Origin: Oehlia diaphana
Taxonomy: Eukaryota; Glomeromycota; Glomeromycetes; Glomerales; Glomeraceae
Length of the DNA: 64,000 bases
Assembly: GCA_003833135.1 (NCBI GenBank)
Contig: QZLH01000114.1
Coordinates: forward strand, 94,128-158,127
Reading direction: 5' to 3'
In this document: positions 23,173 to 35,107 of the stretch, in pieces
Numbering within the stretch: position 1 is the first letter of the stretch
Layout of the letters: each line of letters opens with the position of its first letter
Translations under genes and position numbers: made by a program
Notes under the pieces: model-generated
What the model saw: the letters and a program-made list of their open reading frames with translations, nothing else
What the model was told of the DNA's origin: nothing
The model's database searches: none

Positions 23173-26138
23173 TCATTCCTCTTCATCGTCATCATCATCA
23201 TTGGCTTCTATTTCATCGTTATCATCGTCATCGTCATTTTCATCATTATCTCCAGTTTCATCTCCCTCATTATCATCTTCATTGTCTTCGTTATCATTTT
23301 CATAGTCAATATCCATGTAGTTATTAACTACATCTCTCTCATCCTCATCATCCTCAGAATCATTTCCTTTATTATCATTAAGATTATCCTTTTCTAACTC
23401 TTCCACGATTTCTTCATTCCCTATATTACTTTCACCATCATTATAATCATCATCGTTGCTTTTAACTGCATCGATCATTTCTTCATCTTCGTCTTCATCT
23501 TCACTTTCGTTTTCATCCTCTTCCAAATGTCCATTATCCAAATCACGATTTATAAATACTTCATGTTCTTCATCCGTTTCTTCTGTTCCAGAATCCTTCA
23601 TAACAATACACTATTTTAATATTGGGTAGAACAAATGGTTTTATTTTTAATTTCATATTTACCTTTGCTTCATCTTCGTCGTCGTCATCGCTTTCATCAT
23701 CCTCATTTTCATCACTGCTCTCAATATAAGATAATATAGGATCATTAGTAGTATTTATAACATCTTGTTGATGCATCGATACTTGTTGCATAACCAAGTC
23801 AAGACGTCCATAAAAATTCAATAATTTCTGGAAAATCATCACACGGGCATCTAACGTTTGATAAAAATTTGAAAGTTTGCGAGTCAAATCTGGAATCTAA
23901 AAAATAAAAATGATGAAATTTAAACAAGTAATCTTTTAAAAATGTTAGAGCTTAAAGTACAAATAACATTTTACCGTCATTAAATAAGTCATATGAAATA
24001 ACAAAACTGCTTTAATCCATTGTAGAATATGCGCTCCCGCATTAGGCTTTTCTTGAAATCTTGTAATTGCTTTCTCAAGAAATGATACAATATATTTTGT
24101 TGGTAATTTTTTCACTGTATTATTGATTATATCAGGATCCGTTTGCTCCAATACGACCAAAATAAGTTGTTTATCATTCGAATGTAAAGCTTGAACAAGC
24201 ATTTGTTGCACGGAGTGTCCTGTGAATTTTTTGAATTTGTGTTGTTCTGCTTCAAGCTTCTGGTTTGAATTATTCTCATCGTCTACCGTATTCAAGTCTT
24301 TTATCTCAATCTTCAATTGTTACCCAAATATTGATGATTACCAAACAAAAGAAAACTTGTATTAATTAATAGGTTTGTTCAAAATATATGATATAATAGT
24401 AAATATTTAGTATATTACTTTATTTATATCTTCCAAACCTTCATTGTCAGGCGCGGTAATGTTAGGTAATTCATAGTTTGCTGTGCCTGTCACTTTGACT
24501 TTTGAATCATCATATAGCTTTTGTGTTTCTTGCTATTTGCGAGTTATATAACATGATAAACATTAATATCGAGACGTTGGCAAACAAATATGATTTATTT
24601 CATGTATTTACCAGGTTTCTAGCAGCTAAGTCTGAATCATTCATTAAAAATCCTGTCGGTTGATGACGCTTTAATGTTATATCTTGAAAAGGTGTATCAA
24701 CATTCTTATATGTGAATTGCTAAATATATGTTAATGCTTATATCTTTTAAGGAAATTTAATAATTGTCAAACATACCACTTTTTCAAAAGCTGGTTTTAC
24801 GGTGCTCCCTCTAGCAACCATTACGCAACCCATCTCTTTGTCTTCTTCGTTTTCAACAAAACAAGCGGAGAGTATAGGTATTATATCTGCGCCATCTTCG
24901 TTAAGAAATTTTATCTGACCTTCAGCTTTGTGGGTTGTAAACCGTTTCTTTCTTTTGTTCTGCAGTGTTGTGTCAGTTGATAATGAAGATGTAATATCTT
25001 TAAATATATACAATACACCAGCTTCAGAGACTGCTAAAACAGTGTTCATTTTAGAAATCGAAAGATTTGTGATGTTTTCATCCAGGGTCAAAGCTGTATT
25101 AAAAATATAAGAATTACATATATAAAACTTTTATTCGGAAGATTTAAACCATATTTTCTTCTCTAGAATTTACCATCCAGGTTGCCATTATCTTGACACT
25201 TCCAAATATTTATAAATCGATCATGCTCTGCGGAAGTTATAAATAGTTCATCTTTCGCCGAAAACATAATATTAGTGATCCTAGTCGCGTGACCAGTAAA
25301 GGTTTTAAGAATTTTCTTAGATTGCAGATCCCACATTATAATACTATGTCCTACTGATAATAATTTAGTTTCATCATGTGATAGACCAAGTTTGTATTTC
25401 GTCATTTGCGAACCAACATTCCATTTACTAAAAATTTTAAAGAAAAATTGTTATCCACACAAATCAATCTAATAAGAAATGATTTTGAAAATATCATACC
25501 TAATGACACTTTCATTATCAATATTCCATTCCACAATGGTCATATCTTCACCACAAGAATAACCCTTTTTACAATCTTTAGTAAAAATAAAGTCATTAAT
25601 TGGTGATGTATGCGTTCCACTTAAAGTTTTTATAATGGATCCATGTGAAATAGAATAAATTATTATTGATCCAGTTTGTGACCCTAGTGCAATTACTTTA
25701 ATACACTGTTCATTTTCAGATGAAAGCTTCTTTTTCTTTTTCGGCGAAGGTGTATCCTATAGGTTGTAATGAGTGTATTTAGGAATTAACTTTCAAATAT
25801 AAAAAAACGGAAAAGCGTAAAATTTAAGCCGCATTCCCGCAATACACATGCCTTATTCGACTTACAACTTTTTTATTTAAATCTATTTTCCCCCAAGTCA
25901 AGCAATTAAATTTTTCTTCGGATTCTGAAGAAAAATCGTTAATAACTGTTCCAGCATGCGTATCGAATACTCTCAATCGATGACGATCTACACTTTGAGT
26001 AACTAATGCGAAAAAGTCTGCATTGGGAGTATCAAATCGCGCAAGTAAGGGTTCAATAAGTATTGCATTACGATTTGACTGTTCCACAAGTTTATTAGAA
26101 TGCGGTGTTTTTACGTTGCTTGACTTCCGCCTGCCCAT
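23173..26138 (-). CDS. UTP5: UTP5/WDR43-like small-subunit processome WD40 protein
   Basis: Nucleolar t-UTP protein for pre-18S rRNA processing and possibly rDNA transcription. Exons (minus): 26138-25866, 25756-25500, 25427-25174, 25093-24777, 24719-24612, 24532-24419, 24310-23975, 23896-23663 and 23595-23173, total 771 aa. The N-terminal half is a WD40 propeller (HTSPINDFIFTKDC, SHDETKLLSVGHSIIMWDLQ, TGHATRITNIMFSAKDE). The Utp12 domain follows at about residues 450-620 (GHSVQQMLVQALHSNDKQLI, LLFHMTYLMTIPDLTRKLS, YQTLDARVMIFQKLLNFYGR). The last 170 residues are almost all Asp/Glu/Asn. Such acidic tails are common in nucleolar proteins; this one is long. WDR43 is the animal name for the same family. 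Confidence 0.92.
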
Positions 26139-26339
26139 CTTTATTTATTTTTGAATTTTTTTGATCAAAAAAAAAAAAAAAAATTTTTTTTTTATTGCAT
26201 TTATTTGCATTTACTGATTTGATCTGCGAATCACAATCGATTATGTAAGGGAGTGATTAAGTGTATATAAATCCTTATTAACTTTTTTTTAAAAAGTTGG
26301 TTACTTACTTGTATCTTGTAGATCTACGAAGTTACAACT
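26139..26339. promoter_or_regulatory. bidirectional promoter, UTP5 / RBM42-like
   Basis: A 201-bp spacer between divergent ATGs. A TATATAA box lies at 26264-26270, about 70 bp before the RBM42-like ATG. A poly-A/poly-T stretch lies near the UTP5 side. Confidence 0.6.
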
Positions 26340-27315
26340 ATGTCAGGTTCGAATCAGCAACACGTTCCATATGGCTACGACACTAATACTTATGTTCCTA
26401 GTACAGCTGGAACAATTCCGTCTACCGATCAATCATATTATGGATATGATTATACGTATTCTTCCAATTCACTTTATCAAAACAATATGACTTCAAGCGG
26501 ATATGAAGGGTACGCCGACTATTCTGCTTATAATGCTAGTTCTTACTATTATCCTTCAACAGGAGGAACAACAACAACATCAACTTCAACAGCTACTGTA
26601 GTTGAGGCTCCTCCAACTATGATTAACCCTACAGTTTCTTTGTCTTCTACTGCTTCAATTAATAACAAATCCGGACATAATCAGCATCAACAGGATAGAA
26701 GAATGAGCTTCCATGGCCCAATGAAAGATGAAACAATGTCTGGAACTAGTGAACAATCAGGGATGAGTAGTGGTAATAAACAGCAATCTTCGAAGAAAAA
26801 ACAAAAAACTATTATTAGAGCTGCAGGTGGTGAAGTCTGGGAAGATCCAACCTTATTGGAATGGGATTTGAGTAAGTTTATTTATTGCTATAAATTATAT
26901 GTAAATTATAATTATATAACTAATAAGTTTTTCTTTCAAAACAGATGATTTTCGTTTATTTTGTGGTGATCTTGGTAATGAAGTTACTGATGATGTTCTA
27001 TACAAAGCTTTTAGCAAGTACTCATCTATTCAGAAGGCTAAAGTTATACGAGATAAAAGGACAGGTAAAAGTAAAGGATATGGGTTTGTTAGTTTCAAAG
27101 ATGCTGATGAATTTGTGAAAGCATGGAAAGAAATGAACGGTGAGTTATTATTTTTATCATTCACTAAAAAAATGAAAAAAGTTTTAATACGTAATAACTT
27201 TGTTTTACATTTAATAGGCAAATATGTCGGAAACAGACCAATAAAATTACGAAAGAGCACATGGAAAGATAGGAATATAGACGTTAAAAATAAGAAACAT
27301 CATCCTTATAAATAA
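26340..27315 (+). CDS. RBM42: RBM42-like RRM protein
   Basis: Predicted RNA-binding protein; animal RBM42 binds hnRNP K and splicing complexes. Exons: 26340-26871, 26945-27139 and 27218-27315, total 274 aa. The first 165 residues are Tyr/Ser/Thr/Gln-rich low complexity, with repeated SGY and YDY motifs typical of condensate-forming RNA-binding proteins. The block RAAGGEVWEDPTLLEWD then leads into a single C-terminal RRM: RNP2-like FRLFCGDLGNEV, then VIRDKRTGKSKGYGFVSFKD containing RNP1, and a basic tail. The position of the RRM at the extreme C-terminus and the preceding block match the RBM42 family. Confidence 0.88.
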
Positions 27316-27634
27316 AAATTAATACTTTTAAATTTTAATAGCTTTATGACGATATGAGATACGCTTGACACGCATATCAACACGATTCTATATTCTAAAT
27401 TATATGTTCATCAAAGATATTTGATTTGATCTTTTATCGGGTAAATATCAATTTTTATAATAAAAAGCAATTTATATTTCTTTGCTGAAAATATTCTATT
27501 AACATTTCGCCCATTAGATGTATCTCCATTCAACTTTTAAATTCGATTTATTTATGAAATAAAAATTATTTATTTATTTATTTAAAACAATTTAAATTTA
27601 AATATTATTGAATTAAGAGAATCCTACCTCACAT
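27316..27634. other. convergent 3' spacer
   Basis: A 319-bp AT-rich spacer between the RBM42-like gene and the small minus-strand gene. No further feature seen beyond AATAAA-like words. Confidence 0.6.
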
Positions 27635-28072
27635 TCAATCCTTCTCAACAGATCGAATTACTTCATCAATAAAAGCGTTTATGTTGAAATTGTCAAGTTG
27701 ATAAGGAAGTGCAAATTCTACTTTAGCATCATGTAAACGTTTTATAAAACCTTTTAAGTTTGTAACTCGACTTTCCGCTTCTTGAAATTTTTTTGGAGGA
27801 ATTTTTGCACGAATTTCCGCAACGTTTATAGGTCTTGTTGTGGAAGTCAACGCGAGTTCTTGAATGTCTTTAGCAATTTCAAGCAGTCTTTCAAGTTGGT
27901 AACATCCCCGGCAAGCTGCTGCCCTGATATCTGAAGGTCCTGGGGAATTATAACGAGCAACAGCGGCTTTCTGATCAATTTCTGACGGACTTAACTCGGC
28001 TTGTATGAAGTTTGGATCTGAAGTATCAATTCGAGCCTTTCCATAATTCTTGAATGGAATTTGTTTAGACAT
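27635..28072 (-). CDS. hypothetical protein, 145 aa
   Basis: An unrecognised single-exon ORF. The chosen ATG at 28072 gives 145 aa starting MSKQIPFKNYGKARID; an in-frame ATG at 28129 would add 19 residues, but the sequence they add looks untidy. The composition is that of a real soluble protein with amphipathic helices: ELSPSEIDQKAAVARYN, then CRGCYQLERLLEIAKDIQEL and ESRVTNLKGFIKRLHDAKV. A C-x2-C pair (CRGC) is notable. There is no signal peptide or membrane segment. It lies downstream of bL9m on the same strand, with only 139 bp between the bL9m stop and its ATG. I do not assign a function. Confidence 0.7.
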   Translation of the reverse strand: MSKQIPFKNYGKARIDTSDPNFIQAELSPSEIDQKAAVARYNSPGPSDIRAAACRGCYQLERLLEIAKDIQELALTSTTRPINVAEIRAKIPPKKFQEAESRVTNLKGFIKRLHDAKVEFALPYQLDNFNINAFIDEVIRSVEKD

Positions 28073-28211
28073 GTGAAAATTATTTTGGAGGTATACCTGA
28101 AAATCGCACGCGAATTTAAAATCATACACGTGAACACATGAAAATTATGTAATACAAATTCAGATTGGCTGTATCATTTAATTGATCCCAAAGTACATAT
28201 GTATATCAAGT

Positions 28212-29154
28212 CTATTCATCTGAAGATAAATTTTTTGTTCCTTGAAATCCGATTGATGGTTTCACAATAATTTTTACGGAAATTGTATGTTGAATTTCAC
28301 GAAAATGGAATAAACATTTATAATCTCCAGTCCGATTGATTTCATTTGAATTAGTTTCATGAAATTCAATATCATCCAAATTCAAGGAAATATAATATTC
28401 GCTTTTAATTCGATTTAAAATGTCTTCAAGTTTCACGGAGTTTCTAAGTTTAGTAGGGTTATTAACATCACCGTCCAAATCACACTCAAAAGTTAAAGGA
28501 GGAATATGATTAAGAATTGCAATTTTCTTTTGTGTTTCTTTAAAATATTTCAGCACCTTTGGAGCATTATTTTTTTTATCCTTCATACACAAAACACGAA
28601 ATTAGTTACTTGAATTAAATGATTTGAAATTTCATTGAATTATAAAATTGACATACAACGTATGATCTTCCAAGAACAGCCAGTGTAATTTGTCCTCCTT
28701 TAGATATTTGATGTATCTGCGAAGGACCCTCTGATTGAAGCAACTTGTTTTTTCCTTTTGTTGGTATGTAATAATTTGCCTTCCGATTTGGATACAAATC
28801 GTTTCTCATATAACCTTCATAAATATTAATTAATAAATTTATACGAATTTATTTTAAATTTCAAAATTTAAAGTATTACCAGGCTTGACTTTTACAATGT
28901 TGCCTACATAAGAGAGAAATATTTGCTCTATAAGCATTAGTTACATTTAAAATGCACGTGCGTTATTTTTAACAACCTTCATTTCCAAGATTTTTAACAT
29001 GTTCCAATAATTCTATTGATACTTTTCTATATCTAACAGCTCTACTAAAAATTTTTGAATCTAACAAGTTAACAAATAGATTCGCTGATTTATTAGAAAT
29101 AATTTGTGCGTTTCTAAATGTTGTCAGTGTACGATTCGATAATAATGTTGACAT
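28212..29154 (-). CDS. MRPL9: mitochondrial ribosomal protein bL9m
   Basis: Large-subunit mitoribosomal protein. Exons (minus): 29154-28977, 28903-28880, 28814-28657 and 28580-28212, total 242 aa. After a basic Ser/Arg N-terminus of about 40 residues (likely presequence), the L9 N-domain reads VSIELLEHVKNLGNEGNIVKV plus KPGYMRNDLYPNRKANYYIP. This matches the bacterial L9 pattern of LG..G..V.VK.GY.RN.L.P...A. The C-terminal part ends in a GDYKCLFHFREIQHTISVKIIV strand pair like the bL9 C-domain. Exon 2 is a 24-nt microexon encoding NIVKVKP. Yeast calls the equivalent Mrpl50; the identification rests on the N-domain. Confidence 0.85.
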
Positions 29155-29619
29155 TTTTAATTAAAAAAAGATGAAACGTGCAGATTCTTTTTTAATTTAA
29201 ACATGATATCGGACGTTATCGGATCTATTTTCGGTAATTCTGGCCGAAATTGCGAATTCTTTTACCCGTTGAATTTTGATTATCTGAATATGATGTGGAG
29301 TATCATATGCAGAATTGCAGATTGCGTTTTGGATGTTTTTGATGTTTTTGATGAATAATTAAGATCAATTCAATTTTTGATAAATATATAAAAATGGAAA
29401 TCATTGATGTATAACAAACTAAGCGACGCACTTTAAGACTACTGACTACTTTAAGAGTATGCCATAAATACCGGTCTTTACCGAAAATTTTGATGTGCAT
29501 TATCAAATATAAATATCTGTCCATTTATTTTTTAGATCAGAAATACCAAGATTTTTTTTTTCTTATAAGATAAATTATTTTTCCCCAAATTATTATTATT
29601 TATAAAATATAATTATAAC
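29155..29619. promoter_or_regulatory. divergent promoter region, bL9m / citrate synthase
   Basis: A 465-bp spacer between two genes for mitochondrial proteins on opposite strands. The ORF at 29303-29524 on the minus strand has no coding character. No motif stands out. Confidence 0.5.
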
Positions 29620-31663
29620 ATGACTTTTCTACATTCAGTTTCTCGCGCTTCTTTTGGGTTATCAAAGGTTTTTATATGATATTTTAGTTCTTTTTAGTTC
29701 TAGAGAAAAAATATATTTGATAAGAATGTAATGCTTATTTGTATATGGCTTAATGGTTTATTTTCTAGACAGTAGCCGCTAAACCTTTGCCAACAACACT
29801 ATTTTTGACAAGACAACTTTATCCTCCTACAATTACTGGTGCTATTCGGTATTTGCACGCCTCAAAACCTAAAGTATGTATGAAACAAGGATTATCGTAA
29901 ATATTATTTAAAGGTTCGATAATTAAATATTTAATTAAATATTCAAATAATATTTTCAAATTGACTGCCTAATAATTTTCTTTTCTATTGCAAGTTAAAT
30001 ATTTCAAACTTATATACGTGTAATTTATTTATTTTTTATTAAAGACTCTTAAGGAACGACTTGAAGAATTGATTCCATTAAAACAAGAAGAGGTAAAACA
30101 AGTAAAAAAAGAACATGGTGCCAAAAGTTTAGGAAATGTAACAGTTGATATGGCTTATGGAGGCATGAGAGGTATCAAAGGTTTGATCTGGGAAGGTTCA
30201 GTGTTAGATCCTGAAGAGGGTATTCGATTTAGAAGCTTCACTATACCCGAATGTAGACAAAAACTCCCAACAGCAGATGGTGGTGAAGAACCATTACCAG
30301 AAGGATTATTTTGGTTATTGGCAACTGGAGAAGTTCCAACAAAAGAGCAAGTTAAATCTTTATCAGCTGAATGGGCAGCTAGATCTTCAATTCCTTCATT
30401 TGTTGAAGAATTAATTGATAGATGTCCGAATACTTTACATCCAATGTCGCAATTTTCTTTAGCTGTGACTGCTTTACAACATGATTCTAATTTTTTTAAA
30501 GCGTATCAGTCCGGTGTTAATAAGAATGAGTATTGGCAATACGTTTATGAAGATGCCATGGATTTAATTTCAAAATTACCAAATGTTGCTGGCAGAATTT
30601 ATAGAAATATTTATAAAGATGGGAAAATCCCTCCTATTGAAATGGATAAAGATTATTCTTATAATTTTGCTAAAATTCTTGGCTATTCAGATAAAGATTT
30701 TGTGGAATTATTAAGACTTTATCTTACAATTCATTCTGATCATGAAGGTGGAAATGTATCAGCCCATACTATGGTAAGTAACTTCGTTCATTATTTATTA
30801 TTATAAGGGTCTACTTTATTTTTATTTGCTATTAAAAAAATTCTTTTATAATTTAGAGACTTGTTGGAAGTGCACTTTCTGATCCTTATATCTCATTTGC
30901 GGCTTCTCTTAATGGTTTAGCAGGTCCACTACATGGGTGAATGTTGCAACACTATTTAATTTATCTAGTGCTTACGCATTTAGTTAATAACAATAATAAT
31001 AATAATTATTTTTGAAATTTTAAAGCCTTGCTAATCAAGAAGTCATTCGCTGGATTCTTAAGATGAGAGACGCGATTGGTGAGTCACCAAGTGATGAAAC
31101 TGTCAAAGAATATGTTTGGAATACTCTAAAGTCCGGTACAGTCGTACCCGGATATGGTCATGCAGTTCTCCGTAAGACAGTAAGCACAAAAGGTTTTTTT
31201 TTTTTGTAAATCAGGAACTATAAATTAAACTTGACTCTTATTTATTTTAACTATTGTAGGATCCACGCTATACAGCTCAGTATGAATTTGCATCAAAGCA
31301 TCTTCCAGATGATCCTCTCTTTAAATTAGTCAAACAGCTTTATAAAATTGTACCAGGTGTTTTACTTGATCATGGTAAAACTAAAAATCCTTGGCCCAAT
31401 GTTGATGCTCATTCCGGTGTACTATTACAGCATTTTGGTTTAGTAGAGCAAAATTATTATACTGTATTATTTGGTGTTTCAAGATCATTAGGTGTTTTAG
31501 CTCAAATAATTTGGGATCGTGCTTTGTAAGTATATTTCAATACTAATATCAACTTTATTATTATTAAGAATTCTAATTGGTACATATTTCTTATATTTAT
31601 AGGGGATTACCAATTGAACGACCAAAATCTTATTCTACCGAGTTAATTAAAAAGATGTTTTGA
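29620..31663 (+). CDS. CIT1: citrate synthase, mitochondrial
   Basis: Condenses acetyl-CoA with oxaloacetate, the first TCA-cycle step. Exons: 29620-29667, 29769-29873, 30045-30773, 30857-30936, 31026-31179, 31260-31525 and 31603-31663, total 480 aa, like fungal mitochondrial enzymes. The Arg/Ser/Thr-rich N-terminus (about 45 residues) is a matrix presequence. The catalytic residues are visible: His in [13 protein letters not shown], His in [16 protein letters not shown], and Asp in PNVDAHSG. There is no C-terminal peroxisomal SKL; it ends IKKMF. It is convergent with UTP18. Confidence 0.98.
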
Positions 31664-32495
31664 AGAACATAAATGAATAACAGCATTTTATTCAATTAAT
31701 TTTATCTACAACCTATTAATAATAGTTTATTAAATAATAGTTACTTATTCTTCTATAAATGTCATCATATAGAACTTGATTTTTCTTTTAACAGAAAGTT
31801 ATTACAGTGCATTTTTTATTTTATTAATTCTATTATTTAAATGTTCGTATTTGTTCAATGAAAGTATAAATGATTATTAATCTATTGATTCATTTTGAAA
31901 TTACTTAATACATATTGTAAATATATAGTTCTTTAAATTGAATAATCATACACTAATATTCAAGGTATCATTTTAAGATTAAACTTGCACTAAAAGGTTT
32001 TTTTTTTACATGAATAAATTTTAAATTATTAGTTTAGTTAAAGGAAAAAATTATTAGTCATCCATATTACTAATAGCTTAATATAATTATATTACGGGTG
32101 GAATTTGAATTAAATAAAGGTAAATAGATTATAGAAGAAGACTATTTTATTATATTATAAAATAAAAGGTTAATTATTTTATTATATAAAAAAATTTTAT
32201 AACAGTTTCTTCAATATTTAAAATATAATTAAAATATAATATACAGTCATCTTTTTATTTTGATTCTTTTATTAAAAAATAAATATAAATAATATAAAAG
32301 CAATACTTATTATCATCTAATAATAGATTATTTTTAACTATATAGGTTCATATTAAATATTCAATTTAAAAAAAAAAGCATTATATTTTATATTTTAAAT
32401 TGGTTTGATTATTTAAATTGAAATAAGAAATTGTAAACTCTATGCACAATATTATTTAAATTTGCAAATAAAAGATTTCTAATATAATAAAATAT
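31664..32495. other. convergent 3' spacer
   Basis: A 832-bp extremely AT-rich spacer between the citrate synthase and UTP18 stop codons. I see no exon, repeat or RNA gene. Confidence 0.6.
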
Positions 32496-34853
32496 CTACG
32501 CATTTGGATAAGAGAGTAACCTATATAAAAGTGCTTTACCTTTTTCATTACCTATGGTAATATAACCACTATTAGGTGAAAAATCAAAGCATTGAACATA
32601 ACCTAAAGGATTTGCTATATTTGGCCAGTTTGGAAATACATTGAATGAAGGTAAATGAACCTAAAAGAAAAAATCAACAAATTAATTAAATAGTATATAT
32701 AAATTACTTTTTTAATAATAAGATTTGCTTTATTTACCATTTTTAATTGATCTCTTTTAGAATGACTTGAGATTCCAAGTATCTGAGTGTCATGGTTGAA
32801 CTTCATATCATGAACACTAGTTGTTAAGTTCATTATAGATTTCATAGGTTTTGGATTTGTTGAAGACAGGCAGGAATCATCATAAATATTAACAATACCA
32901 GAATGCGACCTTAAGAAAAAAACAAAACATTATTAGATAACATATAAACAAAAGAATGATTGTAAATTAAATCTTACCCGATAGCAAAATAATCATTATT
33001 CCTGGACACTGCTATTTTTTTAGGTTTATATCCACCTTCATCCGCAAAGCAATGCACAACTTTTCGTGCACCTACATCCCATTGATAGATTGTAGCATCT
33101 TTACCGGTTGAAAATAAATATTTGCCATCACTGGACCAAGCAGCTGCATCGGCAGAACCATTCATTTTCAGGTTGGCAACTTGCTGTTTTGTCTGATAAC
33201 TAACCAATGTTAAATAACCATTATTTCCTATAAACACGATATATTTCCCGCACGGAGATATCAAAAAATTCTCTCGAGTTTTATCCTCCGTCCCAAATAT
33301 CCCTTGAGATCTATCAATACTTCCTGCCTCAATATTATATATATAAAAATACTTTCGTCGTCCAGATATAATAATTTCAGAACCGCTAGGATTAAATTCT
33401 GCTCTTAAAATCGGTAAATCATTGAAAATCACTGATTGGATTTTTGGGTTTTTCTTGCCATCCACCTTTATTCGTTCAGTGATAATGGAAAATTATTACG
33501 CATATTTGAAATATATTTAAATAAATATTTGATATTTAGAAACCAACCTGGAATAATCGTATTGTTTTATCTAATCCTGCAGTCATTATTACTTGCGAAT
33601 TTGGGTGAAATTTCAATGATTGAATCGCACACTAATGGTAGAATATGAAATAAAATTAATAAAATTCGCGAATTTATGTATAATATTATAATATATGTTA
33701 GGAGATAAAATGAAAAAATAGACAACTTGTGAATACGCTGCTCGGTTAGCATCTTGCATTCGGTAAATTTCAAGCTTGTTTGCCTTTAATTTCCATCTTG
33801 AATTCACACCGGACTTTACTAACGATTCATCAATATCTTTGTTTAGAACATCTATCTTTTCTATATCAGACGAGTCTCCATCGAAAATTTCACTTTCAGT
33901 TCGTCTTTTTCGTTTGGATGGTACAATGGCCCAATTTGGTGTTGGATGAAGTTTTTCAAACCTTTAAAAATGATTTAAAAATTTATGTAAGAATTATTTT
34001 CAATCAGAAGTTTAATATTTTAAAAATTAATTACTGGTTTCTTAATCTCTTTTCATATTGATCGCCGGATATTATATCTTCTTCTTCGGTTGCTCTTAAC
34101 TTTTTCAACCTATTTTTACTTTTTAGGGAAACGGTGATATTCTCATCATCAGAATCTTGCCATCCACCATCAATTTCAAGTATCGGTTCACTATTTATCT
34201 CTATTGAATTTAATGGCATTAAAATTAATCTAATATATAACATACGAGCAAAAAGAAAAAGATTATAAAATCATAAATACTTCTATTTTTCATTTCGCTA
34301 TTGTAATCATCACCTAAATGATCATTCTCTTCCGTGTTCATATTGTCATTATTATTTTCATATGTTTCGGGTGAAATATCGATAGAGTAAGGTACTGGCG
34401 ATACAGTATCGAAAGCGTGTAGCTTTGGTAGTAACATTTAATCAATTGAAAAAAAAATATATTTATGCATATTATGTGTTAAATATAATGATAGAAACTT
34501 ACGTTATTTTCCGCATTTTCAGTGGGAGTTTCAAATTCTTCGCCTTCCTTGGCTGACGCCTGTTTTGACACATTATCCTTTTGCCTAACGTTCTGTCTCG
34601 CACCACTCTCTGATTTGTATAGGTCTTCAAATACCAATGCCTCCAGTTCTAATTCCAATACTCCTTTCGGCGGAGAACCTCTGTGCTTTTGCCGTAATTC
34701 ACTTAAGTCAATGAATTTATCAGCCAACGCGTCGAGAGGATTGTACCGTTCATCTTTTTCTATATTATTATTTTTGTTACTGTCGTTTTTTTTTAATAAT
34801 GCAGACGCATTGTTGTTATTCAGTTTCTTTGCTCTTTTCCTTTGCTTAGGCAT
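32496..34853 (-). CDS. UTP18: U3 snoRNP-associated WD40 protein UTP18
   Basis: Small-subunit processome (UTP-B) component; in yeast its N-terminus recruits the exosome helicase Mtr4. Exons (minus): 34853-34503, 34422-34281, 34200-34035, 33961-33724, 33631-33548, 33465-32978, 32909-32738 and 32660-32496, total 601 aa. The first 200 residues are charged and low complexity (MPKQRKRAKKLNNNN, then PLDALADKFIDLSELRQKHR). The WD40 propeller follows: CAIQSLKFHPNSQVIMTAGL, DLPILRAEFNPSGSEIIISG, MNGSADAAAWSSDGKYLFST and HCFADEGGYKPKKIAVSRN, the last a UTP18 hallmark. It ends in GNEKGKALLYRL. Confidence 0.94.
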
Positions 34854-35107
34854 TTTGAACGGCAAAAAAAAATTATCTTATCTTATAAATCTTCGAATCA
34901 CACCCGAGGAAAATCCGCAACTTCGGGCAGAGTTATAAACTATCGGCGCAGCGAATTTCTATATTAAGTAATGTCGGCTCTGTCTGATGCCATTGCATCT
35001 TGACTAGAAGCATCATCAAGATTATCAAAAAAAAATTTTTCACAATTTTAGTACTCGAGTTATTTGGTATAATCACTTCAATATAAGGATAGGCCGCTGT
35101 AATCAGC
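34854..35107. promoter_or_regulatory. bidirectional promoter, UTP18 / CBP3
   Basis: A 254-bp spacer between divergent ATGs. It overlaps the end of a minus-strand reading frame discussed in the findings. No TATA-like box is obvious. Confidence 0.5.

Noticed and set aside
23140..23397. 85-residue Ile/Val-rich plus-strand ORF resembling a membrane protein
   Set aside because: It is the reverse complement of the Asp/Glu codons of the UTP5 acidic tail.
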